Assembly: GCF_009208735.1 (NCBI RefSeq) | Contig: NZ_WFLJ01000011.1 | Location: 186,001-250,000 of the forward strand | Length of the DNA: 64,000 nt | Origin: Janthinobacterium rivuli | GTDB lineage: Bacteria; Pseudomonadota; Gammaproteobacteria; Burkholderiales; Burkholderiaceae_D | Direction: 5' to 3' | In this document: piece by piece, positions 35,618 to 45,238 of the stretch | Numbering within the stretch: position 1 is the stretch's first letter | How the letters are laid out: each line of letters opens with the position of its first letter | Notes under the pieces: model-generated | Seen by the model: only the letters and a program-made list of their open reading frames with translations | Database searches by the model: none | What the model was told of the DNA's origin: nothing | Program-made: the position numbers and the translations under genes

Positions 35618-36616
35618 ATGGAAAACAAAGACGATAAGAGTCAAGCTGAACTGCAGGCCGCCAATCTCGCACTACTGATGTTGGCTGAGATACGCGAACA
35701 ACGCGCGGGATTCAGGGAAGAACGCCTGGCGCTTGAACGGGATCGGAAATTTGCTCGCCGCCTCACCTTGACGCTGAAGTCGTTGCTCGTTCTCATGCCA
35801 CTCCTGTTCGGCCTGTACTTTTTCATGCAAATGTTGCAGTTTAAAATAGGTCCCTTCGGCCCGGTCATAGGCATAGTGCACATCGAAGGCGAGATCGCTG
35901 CAACCTCACTCGCGTCCGCAGACAAGATCGTGCCGGCCCTGAAGCGGGCGTTTGAGTCCAGCAACGTTACGCAGATAGTTCTGGCGATAGATAGTCCCGG
36001 CGGCGCGCCGGTCGAGGCCGAGCGTATCGGAAACGCGATTCACTCTTTCAGGAAAAAGCACCCGAAACCAGTAGTGGCGGCGATCAGCAACGTCGGCGCA
36101 TCGGCTGCCTACATGATTGCCTTGCACGCCGACAAGATCATCGCAGGGAAATACAGTCTGGTGGGATCGATCGGCGCCATCATCGCGCCATGGCAACTGT
36201 CGCGTGCGCTGGACCGCCTGGAAATCTCGCAGCAGGTATATGCATCCGGTCACCTGAAAGCATTCTTGAATCCGTTCACACCGCCTAGCCAGGACGCGCA
36301 AGCCAAGGCGCAGGATTTGGTGGACAGGGTAGGGCGAACCTTTTTGCGCGAACTAGAGGAACGGCGCGGCCGCGTCCTGCGGCACGATGTCAATTACGCC
36401 AGCGGGGAAATCTGGAGCGGGTTAGAGGCAAAGGAAATTGGCCTGATCGATGCCATCGGCACGGTGGATGACTTCGTGGATGCTCAAAAGGAGGGGACTG
36501 CATTCAACTTTGGACCACATCCTGGTGGATTTGGCCAAATGGGTGCCCTGGTCTCAACATCGCTCATTTCTTCGCTCGACGACATCATCGCGAGGCAGAG
36601 GTTTCAGCTCAGGTAG
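35618..36616 (+). CDS. S49-family (SppA-like) membrane protease
   Basis: A 332-residue protein. Cytoplasmic charged N terminus, one membrane helix (about 50-74), then the S49 domain: GIVHIEGEI, LAIDSPGGAPVEAERIGNAI, and the nucleophile region SNVGASAAYMIALHADKI with Ser162. SppA proteases degrade signal peptides in the inner membrane. S49 proteases next to tra genes are common on large conjugative elements, where their target is not known. Confidence 0.9.
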   Translation: MENKDDKSQAELQAANLALLMLAEIREQRAGFREERLALERDRKFARRLTLTLKSLLVLMPLLFGLYFFMQMLQFKIGPFGPVIGIVHIEGEIAATSLASADKIVPALKRAFESSNVTQIVLAIDSPGGAPVEAERIGNAIHSFRKKHPKPVVAAISNVGASAAYMIALHADKIIAGKYSLVGSIGAIIAPWQLSRALDRLEISQQVYASGHLKAFLNPFTPPSQDAQAKAQDLVDRVGRTFLRELEERRGRVLRHDVNYASGEIWSGLEAKEIGLIDAIGTVDDFVDAQKEGTAFNFGPHPGGFGQMGALVSTSLISSLDDIIARQRFQLR

Positions 36617-36738
36617 ATGAGGGAGAGCGGAGGTGCAATTCAGTACGGTATGCAATCCATGTCAAGTAAAAATACGGCGCAAATTGGCTAGCTTTCTTGT
36701 GGCCGATACTGCCTTCACACGAGTAAGCTTGAAGAATC
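36617..36738 (+). other. Left flank of the TnpB element
   Basis: A 122-base stretch between the S49 gene and tnpB. The left end of the IS605-type element should lie here, but no hairpin end could be fixed with confidence. There is no tnpA gene. Confidence 0.35.
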
Positions 36739-37980
36739 ATGGAAAGATATCAAGCCTACAGGTTCGAGTTGAGACCAACCGGCGAACAGGAGCGCGCCAT
36801 GCGCCGCTTCGCTGGTTCGTGCCGGTTCGTCTTCAACAAAGCCTTGGCTCTGCAAAAAGAAAATCACGCAGCCGGCAACAAGTTCATCGGATATCTGGAC
36901 ATGTCGAAATATCTGACAGCATGGCGCAACTGTTGCGAAACTCCTTGGCTTGCTGCCGCACCTCGTTCAGCACTTCAATATGTGTTGAAGGACTTAGAGA
37001 AAGCTTACGCGAATTTCTTTGCTGGCCGTGCAAAATTTCCAAGATTCAAGTGCAAGGGCGACAGAATTTCCTTCCGCGTGGCAGCAAAAGGGGCAATTAG
37101 ATTCGAACAAACTAACAGCCGCCTGCGTTTTCCCAAATTAGGATGGCTACGGTACCGCAAGAGCCGGGACTTTGTTGGTGAACCTGTGAGTGCAACCATA
37201 AACCAGGCTGCTGGTAAGTGGTTCATTTCAATACAGACCCGGCGCGAAGTAGATCCGGTGGTTCCTATCGCTACGAGGGCAGTTGGAATAGATGTCGGCA
37301 TCGCTCGCTTTGCCACCCTGAGCGACGGCAGCTTCATAGCGCCGCTGAACAGCTTCAAGAGACACCAGCAGCGCTTGGCGCGGTACCAGCGCCGCATGGG
37401 CCGCAAGGTCAAATTCAGCAGCAATTGGGAGAAGGCGAAAGCGCGCGTCCAGAAGATTCACACCCGCATCGCCAATGCCCGGAAGGACTTCTTGCACAAA
37501 TCCTCAACGACAATCTGCCAAACCCACGCGCTCGTCTGCATTGAGGATTTGCAGGTACAGAATATGTCCAGGTCCGCCAAAGGCACTGTCGAACAGCCGG
37601 GCAAGAGGGTGCGTCAGAAAGCCGCGCTGAACCGTGCCATTCTCGACCAGGGGTGGGGCGAGTTTAGACGGCAGCTCAACTACAAGATGGAATGGAGTGG
37701 CGGCATGCTGCTTGCCGTGCCACCGCACCACACTAGCCTGACGTGCCCGACTTGCAGGCACGTATCAAAAGACAATCGGCAGACCCAGGCGAAATTCCTA
37801 TGCGTCAATTGCGGCTACGCAAATCACGCCGATGTAGTTGGAGCCGCAAATGTTTTAGAGCGGGGGCACCGCTTGCTAGCCTGTGGAGAGATGGCGCAGT
37901 CAGGCCGCTCGAAGAAGCAGGAACCCTCCGAAGCGCGTCGCATCTCATCGCGCCACGCCGTAGAAATCCCTGTCCTTTAG
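36739..37980 (+). CDS. tnpB: TnpB, RNA-guided nuclease of IS200/IS605 type
   Basis: A 413-residue protein. N-terminal helix-turn-helix part ([20 protein letters not shown]), then a split RuvC nuclease with all three acidic residues: D185 (GIDVGIARF), E269 (CIEDLQV) and D365 ([15 protein letters not shown]). A zinc ribbon (CPTC and CVNC) lies between the last two. It appears intact and should be an omega-RNA-guided DNA nuclease. No TnpA transposase is present, so it can move only with help. Its 3' end runs into the element's right end. Confidence 0.92.
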   Translation: MERYQAYRFELRPTGEQERAMRRFAGSCRFVFNKALALQKENHAAGNKFIGYLDMSKYLTAWRNCCETPWLAAAPRSALQYVLKDLEKAYANFFAGRAKFPRFKCKGDRISFRVAAKGAIRFEQTNSRLRFPKLGWLRYRKSRDFVGEPVSATINQAAGKWFISIQTRREVDPVVPIATRAVGIDVGIARFATLSDGSFIAPLNSFKRHQQRLARYQRRMGRKVKFSSNWEKAKARVQKIHTRIANARKDFLHKSSTTICQTHALVCIEDLQVQNMSRSAKGTVEQPGKRVRQKAALNRAILDQGWGEFRRQLNYKMEWSGGMLLAVPPHHTSLTCPTCRHVSKDNRQTQAKFLCVNCGYANHADVVGAANVLERGHRLLACGEMAQSGRSKKQEPSEARRISSRHAVEIPVL

Positions 37981-37996
37981 GCAGGGAGGATGTCAA
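37960..37996 (+). repeat. Right-end hairpin / omega-RNA 3' end, copy 1
   Basis: GTAGAAATCCCTGTCC, a short loop and GCAGGGAGGATGTCAA. The CCCTG/CAGGG hairpin followed by GGATGTCAA is the typical right end of IS605-type elements and the scaffold end of the omega RNA. It overlaps the last codons of tnpB. Confidence 0.65.
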
Positions 37997-38027
37997 CGAA
38001 GCGTGTCGCAACTCATCGCGCCGCGCC

Positions 38028-38065
38028 GTAGAAATCTCCGTCCTTTAGACGGGGAGGATGTCAAT
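38028..38065 (+). repeat. Right-end hairpin, copy 2
   Basis: Second copy of the same end, with compensating changes: CCGTCC...GACGGGG in place of CCTGTCC...GCAGGG. It lies 68 bases after copy 1 and in front of a decayed TnpB copy. Confidence 0.6.
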
Positions 38066-38400
38066 GGAACAAGGCGAAATCTCGCGCCCAGAAGATTCAC
38101 CCCCGTATCGCCAAGGCTAGACGCGACTTCCTGCACAAGGCTACAGTGGCGATTAGCAAAAACCACGGGCTTGTCTGCATTGAGGATTTGCAGGTACGGA
38201 ATATGTCCAGATCCTCCAAAGGCACCCTCGAACAGCCGGGCAAGAAGGTCAGGCGGAAGTCGGGGCTGCAACGTGCCATTCCAGACCAGGGTTGGGACGA
38301 GTTCAGGCAGTAACTCGCCTACAAGATGGAATGGAACGGCGGTGTTACTGGCCACGCCACCGTACCACACCAGCCAGACCTGTCCGACTTAGGGGGCGGC
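38066..38400 (+). pseudogene. Second TnpB copy, truncated and decayed
   Basis: The sequence is close to the second half of the intact tnpB (matching its region from about 37430). It encodes [35 protein letters not shown] and GWDEFRQ, then a TAA stop. The zinc-ribbon and last RuvC motif are lost, and it has no start. It results from a tandem insertion or recombination of two related elements. Confidence 0.75.
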
Positions 38401-39249
38401 GGGGCAGTAACGGCGCGTCGAGCTGCACCCGATCATACAAAAAGCCGCATTTCAAACCACGTGCGAGCTTCTAGTGAATTCGTGGCGATTCACATTGCTG
38501 CTCCTTTGTGGTTGAGTCTACCGCTCCAGGTGGCCACCTGCCAGATTCGAGCGCACTGATGCGCTAGATCTTCCATACTATCAAAGGACACCTGGTCAAA
38601 AAAGGGGCTTGTTGATGTGCGAGAAGACCATCGCCGACAGCAACGCTGTATGCCAAGGAACGCAAGGTGCGGCTACGTGCTGCCGTGCATGGCGGTCGGC
38701 TACAGCTGCTGCTTATGCCAGGCGGATATGAACAGTGAACATTGACCTGATCTTTGCTCGCTCTGTGGCCAACGTCGCAAGCTTGGGCGCCAAGTTTATG
38801 CTTGACCAGATGAATCAGGGGGGGCTATCTCAAATTTGTTCCTGCGCTGCGGGAGATGGGGGAACTGCGATGAATAGTTATGCTATATGGCGATGTGGAA
38901 ATCATGATGAAGATAGCCTCCCAATCGATAACGTATGTCATAGGCTCTAAATCCTTTGCAAGTACACAGTTCATTGCGTAAAAACTCAATTGTGTCTGCG
39001 ATAATTTTCGCAACAGCTGTTACTGCGTTAAGTAATTCATAAGATTTCGGGAATTTTTTCAGATTGACAACATGATATCATTAGGTGCATCATCGATCTC
39101 AGCCTTAGAAAATTTGACGGGACACGGCCTAAACTAGTTCTTTAGTTGATGTTAGACGATGGTCGTACTACTTGGGTCGGTTACATATTAAACGGTGGGG
39201 GAAGCGCTAATGCACTTTTTCTTGTGTGAAAATAGTAGGGGATTTAACA
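38401..39249. other. Non-coding or decayed region before CBASS genes
   Basis: About 850 bases without a convincing gene. A 71-codon frame at 38735-38950 has no clear start signal. From 38950 the sequence becomes AT-rich, which marks the border of the defence island and probably holds the CBASS promoter. Confidence 0.35.
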
Positions 39250-40536
39250 TTGAGCATTGCAGATAAATTTAAGCAGTTTTTGTCAAATATAAAGGTTGAT
39301 AATGATGAGCAAATTGAACTTCGGTACGGTGAAATAACATCTGCTTTGAATAAGGAGTTCAGGGATTCCGAAAGCAAAACTTCAAACAATCTACAAGTGG
39401 GATCCTATGGTCGCTGGACGGCGATCAAGGGTGTCTCAGATTTAGATATGCTTTATATTGTTCCAGCATTACAGTGGGATAAGTATAAAGATGGTGGGCA
39501 GAGCGCATTGCTTGAGAGAACTAAGGCAGCAATTAAATCCAGATATCCTCGTACAGAGATGTATGTTGATCGATTAGTGGTACGCGTCCTCTATAAAAAC
39601 TTTCACGTGGAGGTTCAGCCTGTTTTTGAATTGAATGACAAAAGCTTTAAATATCCAGATACCTATAGAGGAGGTAGCTGGAAGATTACTAAGCCACGTG
39701 AAGAAATTTCTGCAATGACAGAATTCATCACGGAGAAAAATAAAAATCTACGTCGGCTTTGCAAAATGGCAAGGGCGTGGAAGAACAAACATGGGGTAGG
39801 GATGGGTGGCCTTCTTATCGACACTCTCGCGCATAATTTTCTGCGTGATACTAACGATTACGATAATAAGAGTTATCTGTATTACGACTGGATGAGCAGG
39901 GACTTCTTTAAATACCTTTCTGAATTACCCCGCCAAGACTACTTTGCCGCGCTAGGCAGTGGCCAACGGGTTCGCGTAAAATCTTATTTCCAAAAACCTG
40001 CGAAGAAGGCATACGAACTTGCACTGGATGCCATCGAAGCCGCCGGCCAAGATAATGAAACCACAAAATGGCAGAAGATTTATGGTAGAGAATTCTCGGA
40101 TACTGTGGCTAAGTCCCAAGCTTCAATAGCTCTTGAACGATATCAGGACTTTGATTCGCGTGAACAATTTATAGAAGATAATTGGCCAGTAGATATCCGA
40201 TACTCACTTAATATTGATTGTGAGGTATCCCAGAACGGATTCAGGGATTATTTGCTTAGAGACTTTTTACGTCGAAGATTGCCACTGAATCGTGATAAAA
40301 AACTTCGCTTCTACATCGATTCGTGCGATGTGCCGGACAACTATACAATATTGTGGAAAGTATTGAATCGCGGTGTGGAAGCTCGTCGCAGAAAGTGTAC
40401 TCGTGGCACTATTGATAAAGGCGATACCGAGATAGTGGAAACAACAAATTTTCACGGTGATCACATAGTTGAATGTTATATTGAAAAAGAGGGAGTGATT
40501 GTGGCAAAAAGCCGAATTCACGTGCCAATCGAATGA
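39250..40536 (+). CDS. CBASS-type CD-NTase (SMODS nucleotidyltransferase with AGS-C-like sensor)
   Basis: A 428-residue protein from the TTG at 39250 (GGGGA upstream); a GTG at 39226 would add 8 residues. The N-terminal nucleotidyltransferase domain has GSYGR (51-55), the metal-binding D64-L-D66 and a third acidic residue E121 (HVEVQP). The C-terminal 110 residues (DIRYSLNIDCEVSQNGFRDY, ILWKVLNRGVEARRRK, GDHIVECYIEKEG) fit the AGS-C sensor domain. It should make a cyclic or linear nucleotide signal on phage infection. The third catalytic residue is Glu rather than Asp. The effector gene overlaps its end. Confidence 0.85.
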   Translation: MSIADKFKQFLSNIKVDNDEQIELRYGEITSALNKEFRDSESKTSNNLQVGSYGRWTAIKGVSDLDMLYIVPALQWDKYKDGGQSALLERTKAAIKSRYPRTEMYVDRLVVRVLYKNFHVEVQPVFELNDKSFKYPDTYRGGSWKITKPREEISAMTEFITEKNKNLRRLCKMARAWKNKHGVGMGGLLIDTLAHNFLRDTNDYDNKSYLYYDWMSRDFFKYLSELPRQDYFAALGSGQRVRVKSYFQKPAKKAYELALDAIEAAGQDNETTKWQKIYGREFSDTVAKSQASIALERYQDFDSREQFIEDNWPVDIRYSLNIDCEVSQNGFRDYLLRDFLRRRLPLNRDKKLRFYIDSCDVPDNYTILWKVLNRGVEARRRKCTRGTIDKGDTEIVETTNFHGDHIVECYIEKEGVIVAKSRIHVPIE

Positions 40537-41126
40537 GAAAAGATCAACTACTTAAATCTATTGCTGAAACTGGTTATAACGTAGGTTTCGGAGGTAGGAA
40601 GCATTGGGCTACTTACGATATTGTTGATAAGATACCGGGGCTCATAGGATTTCTTTCGACTGCTTTCGGCATATTCTCGTTAATTTATGACAAACTCTCA
40701 GAAAAACATCTTTCTGCTGCTTTTATAATTTTTGGACTGATAGCTCTGTACATAACTTTTTATGAGCCAAACAAGAATAACTATGCAGAAACGGCTAACA
40801 AGCTGACAGTTCTTTACAACAGACTTAGAGATTTATATAGAAGTGTTCAAGGTCATTCAGGTGATGATGTTAAGCACTTTGCTGATCAATTACACGATAT
40901 AGAGAGGGAATACTATGCTACCACTATAAGTAAGCAGATTCTATTTAGCGATTGGTATGCCCATTACAAGTTCTTTTGGCAGTATCAAATTGATTGGGTT
41001 GATGAGCAAAAGAAATTTAGATTCTTCCGGGATAAGCTGCCTCTTTCTTTTATGCTATGGGTAGCGCTGCTCCTGCTAATAATAGCAACATGCATGATAA
41101 GGGCTTGGATGGAGCATCGATCTTAA
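40533..41126 (+). CDS. SLATT-domain membrane effector
   Basis: A 197-residue protein coupled to the CD-NTase gene (ATGA overlap). Two N-terminal membrane helices (about 34-52 and 59-76), then a long helix with NYAETANKLTVLYNRLRDLY, and a third C-terminal helix (about 176-194). The two-helix SLATT type is a known partner of SMODS nucleotidyltransferases. It is thought to open pores in the membrane when the nucleotide signal binds and so kill the infected cell. Confidence 0.8.
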   Translation: MRKDQLLKSIAETGYNVGFGGRKHWATYDIVDKIPGLIGFLSTAFGIFSLIYDKLSEKHLSAAFIIFGLIALYITFYEPNKNNYAETANKLTVLYNRLRDLYRSVQGHSGDDVKHFADQLHDIEREYYATTISKQILFSDWYAHYKFFWQYQIDWVDEQKKFRFFRDKLPLSFMLWVALLLLIIATCMIRAWMEHRS

Positions 41127-41523
41127 CGACTGCCTTAATGCCCCGTAACGACCGCCGTAATACCCCGCTTCGTTTTTTTGACTCTGAATTGTCGCTATGG
41201 GGAATCAAACCGGTCCAAAAAAGCGTGGCATTAGGAGAAAAGAAAACAAAATGTTGGTCTAAACTGGAATGATCTTGAATTCAGAGTTTCTATTCACCTT
41301 GAACGGATGCGTAAACGTTGCTTGGATATTTGCATAGATAGCTTTTTGAGATCTCCTCAAATACTCGTACCGCAGATCCATCGGAGTTGCAAAATTTAAA
41401 TTATAAAAAATATAATTTCATATATAGTGGTTGCCAAAAGGAACCCTTAGGTGGTCCACTGCAAGTTTCGTAAATTATCGTTCCCGCCAGCGCCACAGGA
41501 GCGAGCCTAATCCCGGAGCCACC
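41127..41523. other. Intergenic region after CBASS
   Basis: Nearly 400 bases without a gene, AT-rich after 41280. The frame of the next gene is open from 41431, but its first good start is at 41524. Confidence 0.3.
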
Positions 41524-42333
41524 GTGAAACTGAAACTGCCCCCCTTCCTTGCTATACGCTATGCGAAGGCTGGAGACGAGATTCGGCAAATCGAATTCCC
41601 TGGTTACCAAGTGGAGGGAACGTTTGCTAAATGGACCGGCGACGTGGGAAGTGGCTTAGTATTTGTACCTGACAAAGTGGCTCTCCCGCATGTCCATCTG
41701 CTAGCGAAGAAGCCGAATAGGGACATGGACGGTATGCAAATCATTGTGAGTCCCTTCGACGAGGTTCCCACGTCCGACCTAGATCTTTCGCAGGAAGAAT
41801 GGTTCTATCCAAGCGAATCCAGCATCGATGTCATCCTTGCCCACCAATTATCTGCCAAAGTAGTCGAGTCATGGCGCGGAGCGTTCTCATATTTGCAGGA
41901 GGATGAGGCGCGAGGTATTGTCGGTCTAAGGCCGCCGCAGATTGGTGCGCTGCATGCGATCCAGGCGCATTGGAGTGTGGACAGTGGCGTAGCGACGGTG
42001 GTTATGCCGACAGGTACGGGCAAAACCGACACAATGATCGCGGCAGCGGTCTCATCCATCTGCGAGCGAGTGCTCGTCGTCGTGCCGACTGACGCGCTGA
42101 GGACGCAGATCGCCGAGAAATTCTTAACGCTCGGCGTACTACGATTAGAAGGGGCGAAGCTTCTTCGAGATTCTGCCAGCTACCCGATAGTGGGAACACT
42201 CAAGCATACGCCCGCGACTGCCGAAGACGCGGAGAAGTTCTTCGGCGCGTGTAACGTAGTAATCATTACGAGCGGGATAGCGGCCCGCTGCCAACCAGCC
42301 GTCAGGGAGCGCATTGCCGAACTCTGCCTGTAG
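41524..42333 (+). pseudogene. DEAD/DEAH-box helicase, 3' part deleted
   Basis: From the GTG at 41524 (GGAG 5 bases upstream) 269 residues are encoded. They contain an N-terminal domain, the RPPQIGALHAIQAHW segment, Walker A MPTGTGKT and VLVVVPTDALRTQIAEKF (motif Ia). The frame ends ERIAELCL and stop, exactly where the DEAH motif should follow. Family members are about 800-1000 residues, so this is a truncated helicase. Sequence resembling an insertion-sequence end begins at the break (about 42330). Confidence 0.8.
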
Positions 42334-42450
42334 TGGTTTAATGTACCCGGACACTGATTTAGGCGAGAATGCTCGCCATGGAAGAGTGCATGGCGGATGC
42401 CGCCGAAACTCGAGCAGCTTTTGCTTACGCATGGTAGGAGTCTCAGTGAG
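42334..42450. mobile_element. Insertion-sequence end remnant
   Basis: Starts right at the helicase break with TAGTGGTTTAATGTACCCGG, followed by a GGCGAG/CTCGCC hairpin (42362-42378). It looks like the terminus of an IS3-like element, but no transposase is left. It probably caused the deletion of the helicase 3' part. Confidence 0.4.
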
Positions 42451-42659
42451 TGCGACAACGACAATGCAGCAGCATATGAAGAATCGGTTTGCTATTTATA
42501 CCGACCGGCACCCCATCGCCAGCCTACGCTTTAACTGCCTTGAGGGTTATAACCAAAAGGCTTATCCAAACAAGTCGCCATCGCTAGTAGACAAGGCCCC
42601 GCTTGCCTGCTGGCATAGTGTTACCATGATTGCATTGAAAAAACTACCCAGAGGGCCCC

Positions 42660-43148
42660 ATGAGTACCGAAGTTCACGACTATATTTCTGTATCAGCCAA
42701 ACTTGCCCAGTGGGGGATCAATCCGCCAGCGGGTTTCGCCATTTTGCCGTTTAACTTGGCCGAAGCCCGAAGCACGACCGAGTTGCGTCAGCACGCTGAG
42801 TCGGAAACAGTAAAGAAGCTGCTCCGCACCAATAATATCGCCTACAGCGAGGTATTCGATGCGGACAGCCAACCAGCGTATCTTCAGCAGTACGGTTTCG
42901 AGTGGTTTGGCCCAACATTATTTTTTACGGCAGCAGCTCTATCGCAAAATCCGTCCGTGCTCAGTGTCAGCCTAGGCATAGTCACTAATTACCTGTATGA
43001 CCTCTTCAAAGGTGCGAAGAACGGTACAGCATCGCTTGATGTGATCATTGAAAAGGCGGACGGTTCATGCAAGAAGGTTAACTACAAAGGTTCGCCGGAA
43101 GGACTTGCTAGCGTTGCGGACATCGTGCGTGAGCTCGGTGGCGACTAG
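42660..43148 (+). CDS. Unknown defence-island protein A (162 aa)
   Basis: ATG at 42660 behind AGAGGG. The first half is soluble and helical (LAEARSTTELRQHAESETVKK); residues about 90-120 include a hydrophobic helix (SVSLGIVTNYLYDLFKG). A short beta-rich tail follows (ASLDVIIEKADGSCKKVNYKG). The helix plus tail recalls small effector-associated components seen next to bacterial conflict systems, but I cannot name a family. Its TAG overlaps the start of the next gene by one base, so they form a pair. Confidence 0.65.
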   Translation: MSTEVHDYISVSAKLAQWGINPPAGFAILPFNLAEARSTTELRQHAESETVKKLLRTNNIAYSEVFDADSQPAYLQQYGFEWFGPTLFFTAAALSQNPSVLSVSLGIVTNYLYDLFKGAKNGTASLDVIIEKADGSCKKVNYKGSPEGLASVADIVRELGGD

Positions 43149-43960
43149 TGAGCACGGAAATGTCAAAAAAGCTGTCATTGCCAGAGCTAATTGAGCACTT
43201 CAATGACGGCATTAAGGAAGCCGAAAATTTCCTTTGCCTAGCGCGCTCCAGTCCCTTGCAGCACGAACAGTGTCTGATGCTTGACGTACTACTCTACAAC
43301 GTTGCCAAGGCAAAGCAAATTGCGGTCACCAATCATAACGAAGACCTTGCGAATCTCTTCCTTGGCTTCGAGTGCGCGATCGGCGCCATGCGCTCTGAAA
43401 TCATGATGTACGTGTTGCTCAAGCGCGATGATGCCAACGCAGCCTGGGATCGATTAGTCGCCGCACAAATGGGATGCCTTGACGCCATGCGTGCCCACCA
43501 AGGGCTTTCCAATTGTGCGAAGCGACTGGCTGATCTACAGGACTTGGAGAGGGTTTTTTTTCCGCCGCAGGTGTTTATAAGCGCCGGTTTCGTGTCCATT
43601 AGGCTCGACTGCAGCATCTGCGGCCAGCCAACTTCACAGTGCAATCACCTGCGCGGGCGGCCTTACATGGGCCAGCTGTGTGAATTCATTCATCGGCAGC
43701 CACGTGGAGACCATATTGCGCTTGTTGAAGTCCCAGCCGACAAGCGTTGCCGCGTTGTTTCGTTCAAGACGAAGGATGGCCATAAGAACCGTATTACATG
43801 GGAACTGACGCCTTACTCGGAGGGCGAAAGCTATAGCGAAAATGAGGTGCTCGAAGTATCAACAATCTTCCTTGCTCTGCAACGCTTTCCGTATATGGAA
43901 TCCACCGAGAAAGTACTGGGACCCATGACCCCATCTGACCTACTGCCAAAAATAGCGTGA
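43148..43960 (+). CDS. Unknown defence-island protein B (270 aa)
   Basis: GTG at 43148, overlapping gene A. Residues 1-130 are helical. Then comes a probable zinc site CSICGQPTSQCNHLRGRPYMGQLC (about 157-180; Cys and His ligands) and a beta-rich C-terminal domain. The N-terminal helical part and the Cys/His cluster suggest a regulatory or binding protein. Family unknown; the location between CBASS and a toxin makes a defence role plausible. Confidence 0.65.
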   Translation: MSTEMSKKLSLPELIEHFNDGIKEAENFLCLARSSPLQHEQCLMLDVLLYNVAKAKQIAVTNHNEDLANLFLGFECAIGAMRSEIMMYVLLKRDDANAAWDRLVAAQMGCLDAMRAHQGLSNCAKRLADLQDLERVFFPPQVFISAGFVSIRLDCSICGQPTSQCNHLRGRPYMGQLCEFIHRQPRGDHIALVEVPADKRCRVVSFKTKDGHKNRITWELTPYSEGESYSENEVLEVSTIFLALQRFPYMESTEKVLGPMTPSDLLPKIA

Positions 43961-44138
43961 TTGCAATCTTGTGCATTATTATTGATAGACACCACCGCGA
44001 TCACGACATAGATATTGCACGTGGCAACGCCTTTGACCGGGCCATATCCCGCGAGTGGTGGTTTGACATGCGTATCGCTGCTCAGTCATGAACGCTAGTT
44101 GATATCGGGTATGGTTACCGGCGGCTCACTTTATTAAT

Positions 44139-44837
44139 TTAGACTCGTTTAACTGGAACGCCGTCAGGGTCGAACTGCCAAACTGTGCAGCATCGGCGTA
44201 AGTCGCCAACTTTCAACAACTTCTCTGGGTAGGATGACGGTGGCCTTTCCCACACGCCTTTCGGAAAAACAAAGGCTTGTTCCGTAGCCCCTACTGCGAA
44301 TGCGTTATTTACGGCGAAAGCCAGTCGGTATTCGTGCTGCCAGTTATAGTCCTCGGTCTTTGACATGGTGATATGTTCAGGCAAAGCCCATTCAACACCG
44401 ACGTTCTCCCCAGCGTGGTAATACCGTACGGGATCGTGCAACAGGGTTTTGTTCTTGACTGACGGACGCCGCTGCAATGCCGAACGGACTCCGCCGATCA
44501 ATAGGGCCGGGTTGCGAATCTCAATGCAGATTTTGGTACCGAAGTCGCAGGCAAGATCTGCTGACAATACCGTACTGAGACAGAACACGAAAATATCGTC
44601 GCTTTTCGCCCTGGATTCAAACGATCCTTGCAAGTTGGTTGGCTGTGGAGCGTTGTCCAGTGTGAGATCGAGTCCTTCGGGCTTGTGGTGCAGCCATGTA
44701 CCTTCGTACTTGTCGCCTCTTACTTTCTTCTGTTCGTCTTCCAAGTCTCGAAAATAAGATAGCGAACGAAACAATATTTCGCCCCTCAGGAAGTTGACAA
44801 CATACTGTGCCGGAATGTATTTGTAGATGGACGACAT
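44139..44837 (-). CDS. Unknown protein, DUF2971-like pattern
   Basis: A 232-residue protein from the ATG at 44837 (GGAG 6 bases upstream). The N-terminal YKYIPAQYVVNFLRGEILF and the DLEDEQ stretch recall DUF2971 proteins, which often stand in defence islands, and a later EYRLAFAV segment fits as well. Single gene on the minus strand. Function unknown. Confidence 0.5.
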   Translation of the reverse strand: MSSIYKYIPAQYVVNFLRGEILFRSLSYFRDLEDEQKKVRGDKYEGTWLHHKPEGLDLTLDNAPQPTNLQGSFESRAKSDDIFVFCLSTVLSADLACDFGTKICIEIRNPALLIGGVRSALQRRPSVKNKTLLHDPVRYYHAGENVGVEWALPEHITMSKTEDYNWQHEYRLAFAVNNAFAVGATEQAFVFPKGVWERPPSSYPEKLLKVGDLRRCCTVWQFDPDGVPVKRV

Positions 44838-45238
44838 GCAAGCTCCAGGTAAGCAACGGACATAGCTGCCCATACATTGTATCCCTTAAAATTTCAGAGT
44901 GACCGCGTTGACTGGCAACTTCAACGAGCATTGATACCGTTGCAATGAGATAGCCTTGGCCTTCGCTTGAGCGTGGCTGGAGCCTCTGCAGGGCAGGGGA
45001 GATAGACAGGCCAGACCCGATCTCGTCGTTGGATCAGGCAGCTACGAGATCGCACGCTAGGAGCCTGGCAGAACCGGTGAGCGATCAAACACGTTGTTCG
45101 TGCGCGAAGGATCGTTTGCGCAACGTCCTTAACGTACTATTTTTCCGCTTCCCCTGTTTGCCTCTCATTGCGCAGTGTCAACGTCGCCGCATTGCATCCA
45201 AGCAAGAATGGCCCTTGGTCGTTGCTGGGGGGATTCGG
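44838..45238. other. Intergenic region with dispersed-repeat copy 1
   Basis: About 400 bases between the divergent gene at 44139 and the toxin. It contains copy 1 of the dispersed repeat (44987-45073). Remaining sequence should hold the promoters of both neighbours; no gene seen. Confidence 0.4.
44987..45073. repeat. Dispersed repeat, copy 1
   Basis: Shares GACCCGATCTCGTCGTTGGA and surrounding bases with copies at 47529 and 61309. The hairpin CGATCTCGT...ACGAGATCG is perfect here. In the frame that is open in copy 2 this copy has two stop codons. Confidence 0.7.

Noticed and set aside
38735..38950. 71-codon frame before CBASS
   Set aside because: No ribosome-binding site and no recognisable protein pattern; listed only as part of a non-coding stretch.
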